Made by a program: the position numbers and the translations under genes | The notes under the pieces: generated by a model | What the model was told of the DNA's origin: nothing | Database searches by the model: none | The model's input: only the letters and a program-made list of their open reading frames with translations | Shown here: positions 12,427 to 25,301 of the stretch, piece by piece | How the letters are laid out: each line of letters begins with the position of its first letter | Position numbering within the stretch: the first letter of the stretch is position 1 | NCBI GenBank assembly: GCA_002989075.1 | Contig: PSQN01000017.1 | Location: 930,001-994,000, forward strand | Direction of reading: 5' to 3' | Source of the DNA: Arthonia radiata | Taxonomy: Eukaryota; Ascomycota; Arthoniomycetes; Arthoniales; Arthoniaceae | DNA length: 64,000 nucleotides

Positions 12427-12607
12427 CTTCTGGACCTGTAATTTGAATATGGCCGTGCATATGCGGTTTCGGCTGGTTGTACCTTCCTGATTCGATCGTG
12501 CACGGGCCTTTGCTTTTGTTTGCACAACGCGACTTCTTCTCTTCTAGTGTTTTTCTTCTTCCCACTCACATATTTACGGTCTCGTGACTGTTACTGACCT
12601 GAGCACA

Positions 12608-14748
12608 ATGGATAGCCGCAATCTGGCAACTCATCCATTGTTTAGCTCCGGCTCGATGTCGTGGAGCGCAGGTGGTGCTACTCCAAGTAGCTCCCCTGCC
12701 AACCACAGCGCTGCAAAGCAAACAACCGCAAATAACAACGTGCAAGCAAATGCATCTGCTCACACGCATAATGATGGGCATAAGTCGCAACTATCTTCAA
12801 CTGACGCACAGCCATTTGCAAGCAGTCAGGAAGAAGCAGGTCGTGCTACCCAAAAGGAAATGTCTGCAGACAAATTGAAGGCGAAAATCATTGCAAACAA
12901 AATGAAAGCGATTCAAGAAAAGACTCAACAGTCCTCAACGAAGACTGCTCTAAGCGGCATTGTCACGCAAGAACAAATATCTGCTGCCGTGAAACAAGTT
13001 TTGAACAATCCTCTTCCATCAGACAAGAAACAACCGATTCGACAGGCAACTACAGGTACTGACGCCGCGACGTCGTCCACGCAGCCTGCGGGAATGCATC
13101 CTTCACTTATAAACGCGACACCAAGGGTGTCTCAGAACAGTTCCGATAGTGAACAGGCAAAGCAGGCCGAGAAGGACACTTATCGTCAGATTGAGGTGCT
13201 GGCCAAGAATTTCGGCACTGACAAACCTGGTCAGCAAGTAGAGCAGCACAGCGACGCAGAGAATCATGCACAAGAAGAAGGTGAGCAGGCCGAAACTCAC
13301 AGCGATAGGCATAGATCAGGCGACGCTCAGTCCGCGAGTCCGAAACGTGTCCAGCAAGGTACGTTTACCCTCCCCCTCTGTCCTTTAGCGTGCGCAGTCT
13401 ATAGCCACTTGCAGCTCTCCGAGCGTTTGGGAGAGACCGACGGAAGCGATTGGCTGACACTATCCATAGCACGGGAGCTCTTCCCTTCCAAAGTCCATCC
13501 TGACTCCTTGCATGGCCCAGATCGAGACCTAGATGACTGGCTTCAGCTCACAAACTACTACGACGCAGAGCACCGTGAAAGCACTTTGAAGTGGTGGCGC
13601 GAGAAACGCGACCTGGACAAACAACAAGAGGAGCTGACTGCCAAGTTCGTAAAATGGGAAGAGTCAAGGGCAGCTTTAGTTGCTTCGCTGGCGGTGGCTG
13701 CCACACCACGACCATCAGTGCATCCATCTATTGAGAACAAGATTGCCGCATCAAGCAGTCAAGTGATGAAACCCCCTCCCCAAACCCCCAAGAACGCGCA
13801 GTCATCAGCTCACGTAGCTCCAAGCAGCAGTGCAATCGACTCTAAGAGCGAGCCTAATGTAGCGCAAAAGCGCCCACTGTCGCCAGGCTCACAGGCTGGA
13901 ACGGGTCGCCAGCTCAAATATTCTCGCCGGGCAGATGACCAAGCGGTTTCGAAGCAAGAAGACTTCATCCCACTTCACAACACAGCAAGTCCTAGCAACA
14001 AGCGACATGTCGACGCCGCCCCGCTCGACCGCAGGATCACCTATGGTGGTCGTTCGATGGACCAGAAGTGGTACAATCGCGCTCAAGATTACATGCCCTA
14101 CACTCGCTACGACCAAGACCGCTACTATGCTCCTCACCGTCCAGAATATCGTACACCGCATGGAGGTAAAAATCGCAGAAGCGGTAAGCTGTCCCGTTAG
14201 TTGGATCCAAGTAGCCTCAAGCTAATGACTTAGATTACAGCCACTAGGTACTTCCTCGTCAAATCGTGGTGCTACGAAAATGTGTTTGAATCGCAAATGA
14301 GTAACATCTGGGCTACACAGGAAAAGAACAGCGTGACGTTCGAGAAGGCTTTCAATGAAAGCGAATCCGTCATTCTGTTCTTCTCTGTCAATAAAAGCAT
14401 GGCGATTCAAGGCTATGTATGTGAACGGTCCCTTCACTCCGTCAACTCCTCACACGCATAATCTGTCTTTGCTGACATATACAGGCTGAGATGTGCGAAT
14501 TTCCTGGAACCGCGCCAGCACCGAAATGGGCAAAGAAGCTGAACTGGCCAACCAGCGCACCTTTCTACATTCGCTGGCGTTCCAAAGCTGAAATATTCTC
14601 CGGCATGACGGATAACATTCGGAATTCTTTCAACGAAAACAAATCCGTCAAGGTAGGCTTCGATGGACAAGAGATCGCTCCTGAGGCTGGGGCAGAGCTG
14701 CGAAGGATTATGGATGATGAGGAGTCTCTGCGCCTCTCAGTCGCATAA
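12608..14748 (+). CDS. YTH-domain RNA-binding protein (YTHDC1-like m6A reader)
   Basis: Exons 12608-14183, 14241-14416 and 14485-14748 give 671 aa. The first 260 residues are Ser/Gln/Ala-rich and probably disordered. A helical, charged block follows at about 275-365 ('DLDDWLQLTNYYDAEHR', 'STLKWWREKRDLDKQQEEL'), then a basic linker. The YTH domain fills residues about 528-665: 'RYFLVKSWCYENVF', 'SNIWATQEKN' with the first cage Trp, 'SVILFFSVNKSMAIQGYAEM' and 'NSFNENKSVKVGFDGQEI'. The 'ENV' and 'DGQEI' signatures resemble YTHDC1 more than YTHDF, suggesting a nuclear reader of N6-methyladenosine or of a meiotic-type RNA motif. A 39-nt in-frame GT..AG segment at about 13359-13397 could be a further tiny intron, but is shorter than usual. 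Confidence 0.88.
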
Positions 14749-14935
14749 TCCTCGCCGTTGAATCAGCGTTTGTATCAGCAAATAGTCGTCCGATTCGGAG
14801 ACTGTATTAGTAGTCTTAATGATGTCCGAGCTGTATCTCTTGTCTTGGCTGTACGAATTTCGTCTCCACTCGTGCATCCCAGCCAGTCCCTGTTGCTGCG
14901 TCGAATTTGCCCAACTCTTTAAGAGCATCGCTTCA

Positions 14936-15466
14936 TCACCACACCCGACACAACACCAAACCCCCCAACTTCTTCGCCACCGCCTCCCGCGCCTCCATCA
15001 CCCCCCGATCCGTACTCACAAACACACACTCCCCAATCCTACTCAACCCCTTCACATACTCCTTCTCCCTTCCATGCACCACCATATCCAACTCCCTCCA
15101 CCCGAGCCGTACCCGCTTCTTCGGTTTACTCTCCATCGCCATCTTACTCAACACCGGCTCCTCTTTCCAGTATTTCAGCCCTAGCCATAATCGCCTGCTG
15201 CTCACATTCTCTTGCGTCACGACCGCCGTGTCCGGATGTGAAGGATCCAGTAGCTCTGTATTCGTGCTGTGCGATAAAGAGGTTGCGAAGAGGTGTTCTG
15301 GGGGTTGGGGGCCCGCGCGCGTGACGGAAGAAAGGAACCCGGCGTTTTGGAGGGCGAGGGCTAGGGAGAGGATGAGGTTTGTGGAGGGCACGGAGGTCAG
15401 GCCGAGGCGCGCTTTTGAGCTGTTTTGGAGGTGGGAACACACGTTGGCGAGGGTTACGAGGGACAT
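14936..15466 (-). CDS. MRPS8: Mitochondrial small-subunit ribosomal protein uS8m
   Basis: Single exon, 176 aa, starting 'MSLVTLANVCSHLQNSSKA', the standard opening of fungal mitochondrial S8. It continues with 'RLGLTSVPSTNLILSLALA', 'RRLWLGLKYWKEEPVLSKM' and the C-terminal S8 core 'GECVFVSTDRGVMEAREAV' ending 'LGGLVLCRVW'. The protein binds the central domain of the small-subunit rRNA in the mitochondrion. No cleavable presequence is evident, as in other fungal Mrps8 proteins. It converges with the YTH gene (188 nt between stops). The larger frame at 14907-15593 on the other strand is its shadow. Confidence 0.93.
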   Translation of the reverse strand: MSLVTLANVCSHLQNSSKARLGLTSVPSTNLILSLALALQNAGFLSSVTRAGPQPPEHLFATSLSHSTNTELLDPSHPDTAVVTQENVSSRRLWLGLKYWKEEPVLSKMAMESKPKKRVRLGWRELDMVVHGREKEYVKGLSRIGECVFVSTDRGVMEAREAVAKKLGGLVLCRVW

Positions 15467-15988
15467 TTTGGGGTGGGTGGTTGGGTTTGGGGGTTGTGGG
15501 GGCGCCCGTGGGCGGGTTGGGGTGTGGACGCTCGATGAAGACTTGGTGGTGTGTTGGATGGACGGTGTGTTGGTGATTGTCGACGACGATTGACGTCGGA
15601 GAGCTCGAGGCAGCGGCGTTTGTCGATGCGCACTGCTGTCTCAGACTTGGCGTGTAGAACAAGAAGATTTTTGCGTCGTCGAGATTGCTGGATGTTCTGC
15701 GAGAGTCGCTGTTGGTGTCGAGATGCTTGAATCGTGGAGTCCATATTGAAGATGGAAGTCCATCTGTATAAAAATCGACTAGCGCTCTGATTGGCCGAGG
15801 ACGCGCCGACGACGGCAATGTCCAGGCAGAGCTCTCCTTTCAAGTGCTTACTTAAATCCTCCGTCGAAGCTGGTCTTCGTTCATATCTCTTCTCGCTGAA
15901 GCTTTATTGCTGTCTTTACTCTCTCGAGACCTGTGCGCGCATCGCAGACCTCAAAAGACAGCATTGGCTAAAGACCACCATCTGAAGT
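15467..15988. other. Divergent promoter region
   Basis: Shared upstream region of the uS8m gene (-) and the Pro-rich gene (+). Overlapping open frames on the minus strand up to 15843 lack motifs and are not called. Confidence 0.4.
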
Positions 15989-17651
15989 ATGCCTCCAGCA
16001 GCCGGAGAGCAGACTGTGACTACACTGTAGGTATCCAACACTTGCGCGAGACAGCAAGCTCACTGACCCAACCTATAGCTTCGCAGACGTTCATTACTGT
16101 CTCACGCCGCCCTCGCATCGACCGCGCCAGTCGCGCTTTGAGAAATCGTCTTACGTCTACCTGTATACCACGCCCTCCCTCTCCGCGCGTCTCGAGGTCG
16201 CAAACAATCCTGGCACGCAGCACCAAGATGCCTTTACTGGCTCGCTTACACACACGAGCATCGAACATGAACGCCGCCACCCCGACCTCGTCACGCTAGA
16301 GGTTATGCGCCGTGTAAACGGGGATTCGATGTGGCAGCTCCGCAACGTTGAAGGCAGCGGGCGCATGGACCTGGTGCACGCGATCGACCTCTATTTCTGG
16401 ACGGCGCAGGATGCAGACTCGTTCGTCCAAGCTTGCCAGAAGCTCACGGTCGGTGAGTTGAACATCGACGGGCAGCGGAAGGAGAGTCGCGCACATGCTG
16501 GAGAGCACCGCGACAACATGAGCTCTGTCGTGCAGAAATTGGAGCAAGCAGCCATCTCGAATCCTCAGCCCACACACGCTCGCCAGCACGACAGTATCAG
16601 TACAATCAACAGCGGCATCCTGTCCTCTCAAAGCCAGACACCTGGTTTTCCTCCCCCTCCTCCACCGCCAACCGCCCATCAAGGGTCAAACCAGCCTACG
16701 CCACAGCCACTTGCATACAATCCCGCCGCGCCGCCCGCGCCAGAGCCAATCGCACACAGAGAGAAGACACCGCCTCCAATGGACGCCGGACAAGGGACTG
16801 GCCTCAGCGCAGCCGCGTACCACGACCAGAACACGCCTCCCTCCCAAGGCTACCCATACAACAACCAGGGCCCACCCCAACCACAGCAATACCCCAGCTA
16901 CAACGCCACACAACCTCAACAACAATACCACACACCCCAGTCCCAACCCCAAAACCAAAGCACCACACCCGCCTTCTCCCCTCCACCCTCCCTCCAACAC
17001 ACAACCTCCTTTCCCCCACCCCCGCCATCTTCACACCAAACACCACCTAACCACGCCTCCGCGTACCCCTCGCCACCCTCCTCCCAACCACCACACCACC
17101 AAACCCCCCAACCCCCACCATCCCACTCCCAATCCCACACTCCATCCTTTTCCACACAACCCCAATCCCCCGGCTTCCCCCCACCACAACAACGCACAAA
17201 CTCCCTCCCTTTCCAACAATACGCCTCTCCGCCTACATCGCCGGGCCACCCGCCCCCACACGGGACTGTGCCTGCAGCCTATCAACCCAGCCTGGGCTCG
17301 CCGGCCCTGAACTCGGGAAACCCGACACACCCGAGTAACCCGACGCATGGCAACTACGGCTTCCCGCCGACGCTGCAGCCGCAGCCGCAGTATGCGGGAT
17401 TGCAACCGCAGCAGGGGGGTCATGGGTCAACGCCTGCATCTCCTGGGTTTCCGCCTGGTTCGCCAGGCCAAGTGTCAAGCGCGCAGAGTATCCACAGTCA
17501 GCTGTACACGCCGAACGAGACGGATCTGGCGGGACGGCCGGCGGCGAATACGGGGTCGGGAGGGCAGACGCCCGGGAAGCTGGAGGGACGGGCGGATAGG
17601 CTGGAGAAGGGGGTGAATCGGTTTTTGAAGCGGTTGGATAAGCATTTGTGA
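15989..17651 (+). CDS. Proline/glutamine-rich conserved fungal protein of unknown function
   Basis: Exon 15989-16026 ('MPPAAGEQTVTT') joins over the intron 16027-16078 (branch-like 'CTGACC', acceptor CTATAG) to exon 16079-17651, giving 536 aa. The first 160 residues look folded: 'FADVHYCLTPPSHRPRQSR', 'SYVYLYTTPSLSARLEV', 'RMDLVHAIDLYFWTAQDAD', 'FVQACQKLTVGELNI'. From residue about 185 to 500 it is Pro/Gln/Ser-rich with poly-Pro runs ('FPPPPPPPT'), likely disordered. The C-terminus returns to a short charged amphipathic helix ('DRLEKGVNRFLKRLDKHL'). I do not recognise the family. The composition suggests a scaffold or an RNA/actin-related adaptor, but this is only inference. The strong C-bias of the coding strand creates long shadow frames on both strands. 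Confidence 0.78.
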
Positions 17652-17777
17652 GGAAGCGTCCTTTCCACGCGGCATTTATAAAGGAAGCGTGGCATAGAAT
17701 ATGATAGCACGTAAGCGACGACAAGCGATTGCTTGAGCATCGGATTCATTCGTTACTTCTTTCAACTGCAACAGTAG

Positions 17778-20700
17778 CTAGTACGCACCCTCCCTTGGCG
17801 CATACCCCGTCTGCGGCGCAGCAACCACATCCCCATACCCACTCTGCACGACCGCCGTCTCCCTCAAGCTAACCTCAAGACTCGCCCCACCCTCCTCCAT
17901 CGCCCACAACGTCACACCCACATAGTTACTCCCCCTATGATTCAAAATCCCCTCAGGCACCGGGTAAACAGTCTGCGGCCCAATATGCTCCACGTACTTC
18001 CCAAACTGATAGCCATTGACATACAAATTCGTCCGTAGCACCTGCGTCTGATTCGTGAACGCGAATGCCAGTGGGATGTCGTAGCCAGATGGCAGATCCA
18101 GGTCGAACGTCGTGCTGTAGAAATTTATACCCGCACCGCTCAAGCCGTCGCTGGGGCTGCCGGGGCTGAAGACATCAGACGGCGCGCCCGGTAAGTGGTA
18201 CCCCTGCCGCACAGCGAAGAAGCCGTCTTCGTTCAAGGGCCCGCGGGTGAGGTCGCGGTAGTCCTCCCCGCCGAGATTTCCTGTGAGTTTCCACGTGACG
18301 TCGCTTTTCTCGCGTCCTTCGAGCGTGTAATCCAGAATACCGCGCGGGTTCTTGAGACCGCTGTCGCCGGCTTGGTAGTTCTCGTCGAGGCCGGTGAGGT
18401 CGATGACTACTGTAAACACGTACGGACTTCCCGATATGAGACCGGACAAGGGAAAGGTGGAGGTGTAATTCGTGACTGTGTTCTGACCTGCCCAGGAACC
18501 GAGGAATGTGCCGTTAAGCCAGACGGACGAGCCGAACGCAGTCCCGCCGATGGTTTGGACAGAAAAGGAGGTTTCGGCGCCAGTGGCCGTGAAGGCGCCG
18601 CGGAAGACGAGGGAGCCGTAGGAGTAGCCGTAGTCGCCGCCGTAGAGGGAGACCGGCGTGGTGAGGCTGTTGTATTGAGAATTGAATGATTCGGTGAGGT
18701 TGGCGACGGTCCAGAGGGTGGCGTCGTAATCTGGTTGGATCTCCGGGAGGGAATCGATGAAGGACCAGGCTGCTGTGCTGAGATCTGGGAGGGTGTAGGC
18801 AGGGGCGGCGAAGGTAAGGGTGCCGGAGACGGCGCCGGTGGCGTCGTTTGTGGTCGTCGAGACGTCGGCGCCGTTGAAGGTGAGTCTTGTGATGGGCTTG
18901 TCTAAGGGCGCGAGGACGGATACGGGAACTGTGGCGTTGAGGTCGCCGATTAGGTCGAGCTGGCCGTCGGCGGAGGACGTGGCGTTGCGGATGAGGTAGC
19001 CTGCTTGCACGATGATGTCGTTGAAGACCCAGTGGTTGTACGCCGTGTTGCGGTCGACGAGGTAGACGGTGAGGTCTTTGCCGCCGAATTGGACGACGTA
19101 GGGTTCGGGGCTGGTCTGGAAGTTGACGACCGTGGCGTCACCGCGGGTCTCGGTCACGAGAGGAGGGCCGTCGACTTGAGTGAATTCCGGGTTGCCAGAG
19201 ACAGCAAATTCATGTTGCTCCCCGGGGCCGCCGTAAAGGATGAGTACGGAGCCTGCAGTGCTGTTCTTCCAGGTGAAGATTTCGGCAGTAGAGTAGGCGA
19301 GGGAGTATGTGCCGACGTTGTAGTTCTCAACGTGGATCTTAGAGTCTCTGCCAGGAAGGGTGAGCTGACCGCCCAGTTGCGGGATGGTCAGGTCACCAAG
19401 CGTGAAGGTGTAGTTGGTTGAGTCTTGGCTATTGTAAGCTGCGTGTCTAACGACATAGAAGTTCGTATCCGTGCCATTCCCGATCAAAGGTGTCACGGCT
19501 AGAGACGGATCGTTGGTGTAGCTCCCGTTGGTGAGGTTATTCGACGTCGCCGTCCAGAGTGCCGGAGAAGCCTGCGCGAAGTTGGCGATGAGCTTCGCTT
19601 CACTGTACTTCTCACGTGCGACTGTCCTGTCTTCACTGATTACAGCTCCGTAGTCGTAGGAGGTGTATCCTTGAGGATAACCAAGATTTCCCCAATTGGT
19701 CCCACCATAAGTCATATAGATATTAAACACCGTGACACCAGCCGCTACATTGTTCTTGTAGAAGACCCTTTCGAATTGCTCGTTCAGCAAAATCGCGCAG
19801 CTGTTGAAACCATACCCACCCCAAGGATCAAACGAGCCGCCCTGAAACTCAATGATCGAGTTTGGAGTCGTGGGGCTCTGCTGTAGGTGCAACTGGCGAT
19901 AGCTGGTGGGAAGCGCGCCATCATTCCAGATGTATGGCGAGCGACAGTTGAAGCCCTGCGGATACCCGTCGTAGCCATAGATATCGACTGCCGCCGGTGT
20001 GCCAGGTGCAAAGAAGCCCTTAGGACCGTTGTCATTGCTGATTAGTGGCACAATGATGCCCGCATTGCGGAACTGGTCCTCGACAGCTTGAAAGTAGTCG
20101 TAGTCTGGGAAGAGCACCTCACTAGTCCCGCCATCATACTCGTTCTCAGGTTGGAACAGGATGACTGGGCCGCCGTTGGTGATTTGTGCATTGGCGATGA
20201 TCGCCGTGACTGAGTCTACGTAGTTCTGCGTTGCGTCGAGGTAGGCTGTCTGATTTGTGCGCGGAAGTGCGTCCACGCGAGACAACCAGCCTGGGAACCC
20301 ACCGCCAGAGGCCTCGGCATTGATGTACGGGCCCGGTCGAGCTAGCAAGTAGATACCAGCTTCTTTCGCAGCATTAAAGAAGGGAACCAAGTCGAAGATG
20401 CCCTCTGCTCGGAAAGTGCCCTGGAATCTTGCGGTTAGCATTGTGCATCATGCAAACGCGTCGTCGTCGTCGTCTACCCTAGCGCTACCAAACCCCCGGT
20501 CTCTCGGGCGCTATGGCGGAAAAGGGACTCAAAGATGGGCTATGGACAGTATCAGCATGTCGAACTCACCTGGAGACCCTCAAGCACACCCCAATGGACG
20601 TAGAACGAGACACCGTTGTACCCTAAAGCTCTAATCTTTTGAAAGACATCCAGCCATTGACCCGGTACTGGCAACCTGAAGGGGTGGAACTCTCCACTAT

Positions 20701-20881
20701 AGAAGAAGATACGCTCTCCATTCACAAAGATCGTATGCTCGTCCCACGTGACAATATCCTGCAGCGGCGCACGCTTGTACGGCCTGATGAGATCAGTCGG
20801 TTTCCCTTGCAGAGCTGCAGCAGAGGCCAATGCCACCGCAGCGAATAGAGCGAGCAGCCTGCACAGCGCGTTGACGACCAT
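17778..20881 (-). CDS. lacA: Secreted beta-galactosidase, glycoside hydrolase family 35
   Basis: Exons 20881-20570 and 20420-17778 (149-nt intron, GTGAGT..TTCCAG) give 984 aa, typical for fungal GH35 enzymes (about 1000 aa). A signal peptide is visible in the first 22 residues ('[15 protein letters not shown]'). The TIM-barrel start '[19 protein letters not shown]' leads to '[13 protein letters not shown]'. The acid/base Glu is in '[17 protein letters not shown]' and the nucleophile Glu in '[18 protein letters not shown]'. Beta-sandwich domains follow, with jelly-roll galactose-binding folds near the C-terminus ('[19 protein letters not shown]'). Several N-x-S/T sites fit secretion. It hydrolyses terminal beta-galactosides of plant cell-wall polymers or lactose. 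The symbol is by analogy to Aspergillus lacA. Confidence 0.93.
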
Positions 20882-21545
20882 TTTGCTTGTTGGCGAGAGG
20901 CAGCGACAACGATGCCGGTGACATCTCCACAGCGGCCATGCACCCCATCATATACTGGAGCAGCCCTTGCAGACTGGGGTTCGACATCGTCATTCGCCAA
21001 GGGGTGCAGCTCCTGTTAGCATGGAGTCTCCCCACAGCAGGCACAGGGATCCCACCGGGCTACTGACAACCGAAGCGGCGGCAATAGGCAGATCATGCAG
21101 GAACAGGAAGGACTAGGGAAATACTTGCCGGTCGATTGCGGAGAGCGTGGAGATGATCGCAGCTAACGGTGCTTGCTCGAGCCACCTTCCCTTTTTGGGA
21201 TGTCACTGTACAGCAGCGAGCGCAATTCTAAGAGCGCGACTTTAATACTGCCCATGTGACAGCCGGTTAGAAGTGAACGACCTCAATCCTTGGGAGCAAG
21301 TACAATCAATTAATTGAGGATGACGACCGAGGAATCACTCAACGCACGGCATGTTCGAGGAAGCACGGGCCTGGCGTTCAATCGATGTTTGGTAAACGGT
21401 CTGCGGAAAATGTACTTTTGGTTTTCCAAACAATATGTCACTCGGCTGAAACTATACACGGTGGCAGTGACCTCGACTGGCTGCCGACAACGCCATGATG
21501 ATGCTACAAGTCAACGCTGACCTCCCCAACTCTGTATATCATGAC
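20882..21545. other. Intergenic: GH35 promoter and E1 gene 3' region
   Basis: No gene recognised. The region is upstream of the GH35 start and downstream of the 2-oxoglutarate dehydrogenase stop. Confidence 0.4.
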
Positions 21546-24500
21546 TTACTCGCCCTTGAGCTTGTCCTGCTTAACGGAGTAAGCCATGTCCAGCAAGTCC
21601 TTCTCCTCCTTCAGATGAGTTCCCTTTAGACCAGTGGCCACACTTGCGCTTGGAGGTCTGCCAGCATACATAACGTGTCTTCTGTTGTGGTACTGAGTGT
21701 TATTCAACAACGTCTCAATCCTGGGCTGCGTGAAGGCCCAAGCGCCTGCATTGAGAGGCTCTTCTTGAGCCCATACAATCTGCTTAGCGTTCGGGTAGCT
21801 GTCCAGATTTTCCCTCAGCTGTGCCCAAGGGAAGGGATTGAGCTGCTCAACACGGGTAATGGCAACGTCTTTCAGCTCTTCGTGCTGCTCGCGATGCTTG
21901 ACAAGCGCGGTATACACTTGGCCTGTGCAGAGGATCACACGGTTGATCTGATCGTGAGCATTGATCTTGCCCTCATCGTGGGCCGGGTCTGTGATGATCC
22001 AGTTGAAGTGGCAGTCGCCAGTAAAGTCCTCAAGGTTGGAGCGCGCGAGCGGATGACGAAGCAGAGACTTCGAAAAAAAGAGAATAAGTGCTACACCAGA
22101 AGTCAGTAAACATTAACAATAGAGGCTAACGGGCGGTGTAACCTCACGTTTTCTGAATTGCCGGTTCATCTGTCTTCGCAGCAGATGGAACGTGTTGGCA
22201 GGTGTAGTACAGTAAGCAATTTGCATGTTGCAATCTTGGTGTTGTCTCTCGAGCTTCTCAGGCGCTGGGAAGGTTGTCGGGTCCTCATTGCAGAGTTGTA
22301 GGTAACGCTCAATACGGCCTGAAGAGTGCTCGGGACCTTGCCCATCGTAACCGTGCGGCAAGTTCATCACAAGTCCGGATCGTTGTAACCATTTGACTTC
22401 GCCTGACGCGACAAACTGGTCAATGATACACTGTGCGTTATTGGCAAAGTCACCAAACTGAGCTTCCCACATGACAAGGGCATTTGGCGATGAAAGCGAG
22501 TACCCGTACTCGAAGCCGAGTGCGCCGAACTCACTTAGAGATGAGTTAGCGATGACGAACGTCGACTGGCCATCCTTGAGGTGTTGCAGTGGCGTAAATG
22601 TGTCTTCATTCTCCTGGTCGTGAAGCACAGCGTGTCGCTGTGAGAAGGTACCTCGCTCAACGTCTTGCCCAGAGACTCGAACATGGTGGCCTTCAAGGAC
22701 AAGCGAGCCAAAAGCCAAAGCTTCAGCAGTCGCCATATCAATACCTTTGCCTTCTTCAACGGTCTTTGTTCTGGTGCTCAAGATACGCTTGAGGTTGCGG
22801 TGAACGTGGAAGCCTTCTGGGGGCTCGCCAATTGTCTTTGCGATGTGCTTCAGAGTGTCGATGTCAACAGCCGTCGGCTCGTGAGGCAGCACTTCCGTAG
22901 CAAGCTCCTTTGGTGATTTGAAGCCGTGCCATGCGGAGGTCAGCCATTCTTTGGCCGTGGGCTGATAATCCTTACTGCGGGTGAAGCTGTCGTCCAACAT
23001 GTTCCAAACCCACTTCTTGTGCTCATCGATGTCCTCTTTCGTGAAAGTGTGCTCTTCGAGCAGCTTGTTGATGTAGGTGTCTAGAGCAGGCTTCTGCTGT
23101 GCAATGCGCTTGTACATCAGAGGCTGTGTGAAAGATGGCTGATCGGTCTCATTGTGACCTTGCTTCCGGTAGCAGACGATATCGATTACACAATCGGTAC
23201 GGAAAGTAGCACGCCAATCCGAGGCAAGCTGACAGACGAAGTTGAGCGCCTCGACATCGTCGCCGTTCACATGGAAGATCGGTGCTTCGATAGTCTTGGC
23301 AATGTCGGAGCAGTAAGGGGTCGATCGCGCAAAGCGCGGGTCTGTGGTGAAGCCAATCTGGTTGTTGACGACTATGTGGATTGTACCTCCTGTGTGATAG
23401 GCTGGCAATGAATGCATACCAATGGTCTCGTACACGACGCCCTGGGCAGCAAATGCAGCGTCTCCGTGCAACAGGACGCCCATGGCTGTTGTGCCGTCCT
23501 TCTCATCTTTGTTGTAATGCATGATCGCTCGGGTCTTTCCCAATACAACCGGATCCTCAGCTTCCAAGTGGGAGGGGTTGGCCACTAGAGACAGCTGAAC
23601 GCGCTTGCCTGAAGGCGTTGGGCGTTCGAAGTTCATACCCAGGTGGTATTTGACATCGCCTGAGCCTTCATCGGATGGCTCTGCCGACCCACCGAACTCG
23701 CTAAAGATCGACTCGTTTGGCTTTCTGACGACGTTGCTTAGTACGTTCAACCGACCACGATGAGGCATGCCAATGACAATGTCCTTAACACCGTAGTCTA
23801 CACTACGATCGATGAGAGCTTTCATGCCCGGGATGAGCGACTCGCAACCTTCTAAGCCGAATCGCTTGTCGTTCGGAAACTTAGTCGTGAGGAAGGCCTC
23901 GAAGCTTGTGCCCCAAATTAGGCGGTCCAGAATACGTCTCTTCTCATCCACGGAATATTTGTACGGCTGTGCCACTTCCAGACGCTCACGAAGCCAATCG
24001 CATTTTTCGCGATCTGAAATATGAATGTACTCCACGCCATATGGACCGCAGTACAGCCTCTCGCAAGCGTCGACAATATCGCGCAGCTTCATCTTCTGCC
24101 GCTGCTCGGTCTTGAAATTTGGGAGAATACCAGGCCCCAATGCGAATTCCGCATCCATGTCCTTATCACTGAAATTATAGTGCGATAGCTCGAGTTCTTT
24201 AGGCTTGTGTACGTCAAATTGCTCGCTTTCCCTGCGGATGCCCAGGGGATCAATCTTGGCCTTGTGGTGTCCGCGAGCTTGGTATGCGCGCACAAGAAGC
24301 TGCACCTTCAAGTGATTGGAGACATCGGAGCCCTCAGCAGCTGTGGCCCCTCCAGGGGTGAAAGAGGGTACACCACCCTCGGGTTGTGGGACAATGGTAG
24401 GTGGCGCTTGGAATGCTTGCGACATGGGCATCTGCCCAGACTCCATGTTCTTGAAGTAGACCTGCCATGACACATGTACGCTGGATGGATCCTGCTTCCA

Positions 24501-24758
24501 TGCCATGTACATTTCATCGACATAGTTGGCAGCATTGCCCTGTAGGAAGGAGTCATTGGGATCGACACCGGTTGCCTCCGCTGGCTGAGCGTAGGCGCGG
24601 TGTTGCGTTCTCCATGATTGAACTGCAAGCAAGGCTCGTCTGGTTGATACCGCGGAGCTCTGCTGTGCTCGTAGGTAAGTTGAGAAGGTCGCCTTAGACT
24701 GACGAGCAGTCGCTGTGGTCAGGTGGGGGAGCTTGGTCCCGCATGCGCGGTAGGACAT
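21546..24758 (-). CDS. KGD1: 2-oxoglutarate dehydrogenase E1 component, mitochondrial
   Basis: Exons 24758-22148 and 22090-21546 (57-nt intron, GTGAGG..TGTAG) give 1051 aa, the usual length. The N-terminus is a basic, hydroxylated mitochondrial presequence. It is followed by the E1 N-terminal motif '[19 protein letters not shown]', the thiamine-diphosphate core '[15 protein letters not shown]', '[15 protein letters not shown]', the metal/ThDP loop '[17 protein letters not shown]' and '[19 protein letters not shown]', and the transketolase-like C-half '[19 protein letters not shown]' and '[19 protein letters not shown]'. The intron joins 'MNRQFRK' to '[14 protein letters not shown]'. It catalyses decarboxylation of 2-oxoglutarate in the TCA-cycle complex with E2 and E3. 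Confidence 0.95.
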
Positions 24759-25301
24759 GCTGGCGGTGTGCTGAATGTCGATGCTATAATCTTTGATATT
24801 TCATTGCCCGCCGCGGGTAGCACGAGTAGGCTCTGTTACGGCGATAGGGGTCGGTATAAGGTAGAACCAGATGAAAGGGAAGGATGAAAGCTTGAATTCG
24901 CTCAAAGCGCAGAGATGGATGTAATGGAGAAGCTTCAGACCCTGAGCGATCACTTTGCACCATATCGAGTAATAATCCATCTCCTGGAATGTTTTCCTCC
25001 AGATCAGTGTCGCGGGCAACGGCACTGTAAAATTATCAATCGCCGTCAGGACTGCTCAGCCCTTATAAAAAGTCTTCAAAATCAATATATAGACTGCGAC
25101 GCTTACTAAACACCCGGAACTTGGCCAAACGCAGATTCGGCAGTCGTTGAAAGCCTGCGGGCGTTCGTTGTAACAGTCGATTGACCCAAGCAACCGCTTT
25201 CCAGCTGATATCTTGCGATCCAAGTATCGAGCATACGAAACGTTGGCCCTACCTGGAGCAGCTAATACCTTAACGCGCATGGTCGCCCACTTTGATGCAA
25301 C
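24759..25301. other. Divergent promoter region
   Basis: Shared upstream region of KGD1 (-) and the PAC1 gene (+). No further gene recognised. Confidence 0.4.

Noticed and set aside
13359-13397. 39-nt intron in the YTH gene
   Set aside because: In frame and bounded by GT..AG, but below the usual minimum intron size and without a branch site, so left as coding.
14907-15593. 228-codon plus-strand frame
   Set aside because: It lies antisense over the uS8m gene, whose protein is clearly recognised; no motif on the plus strand.
16686-17724. Several minus-strand frames of 100-160 codons, and a plus frame at 16711-17310
   Set aside because: Shadows of the Pro/Gln-rich gene caused by its strong C-rich composition.
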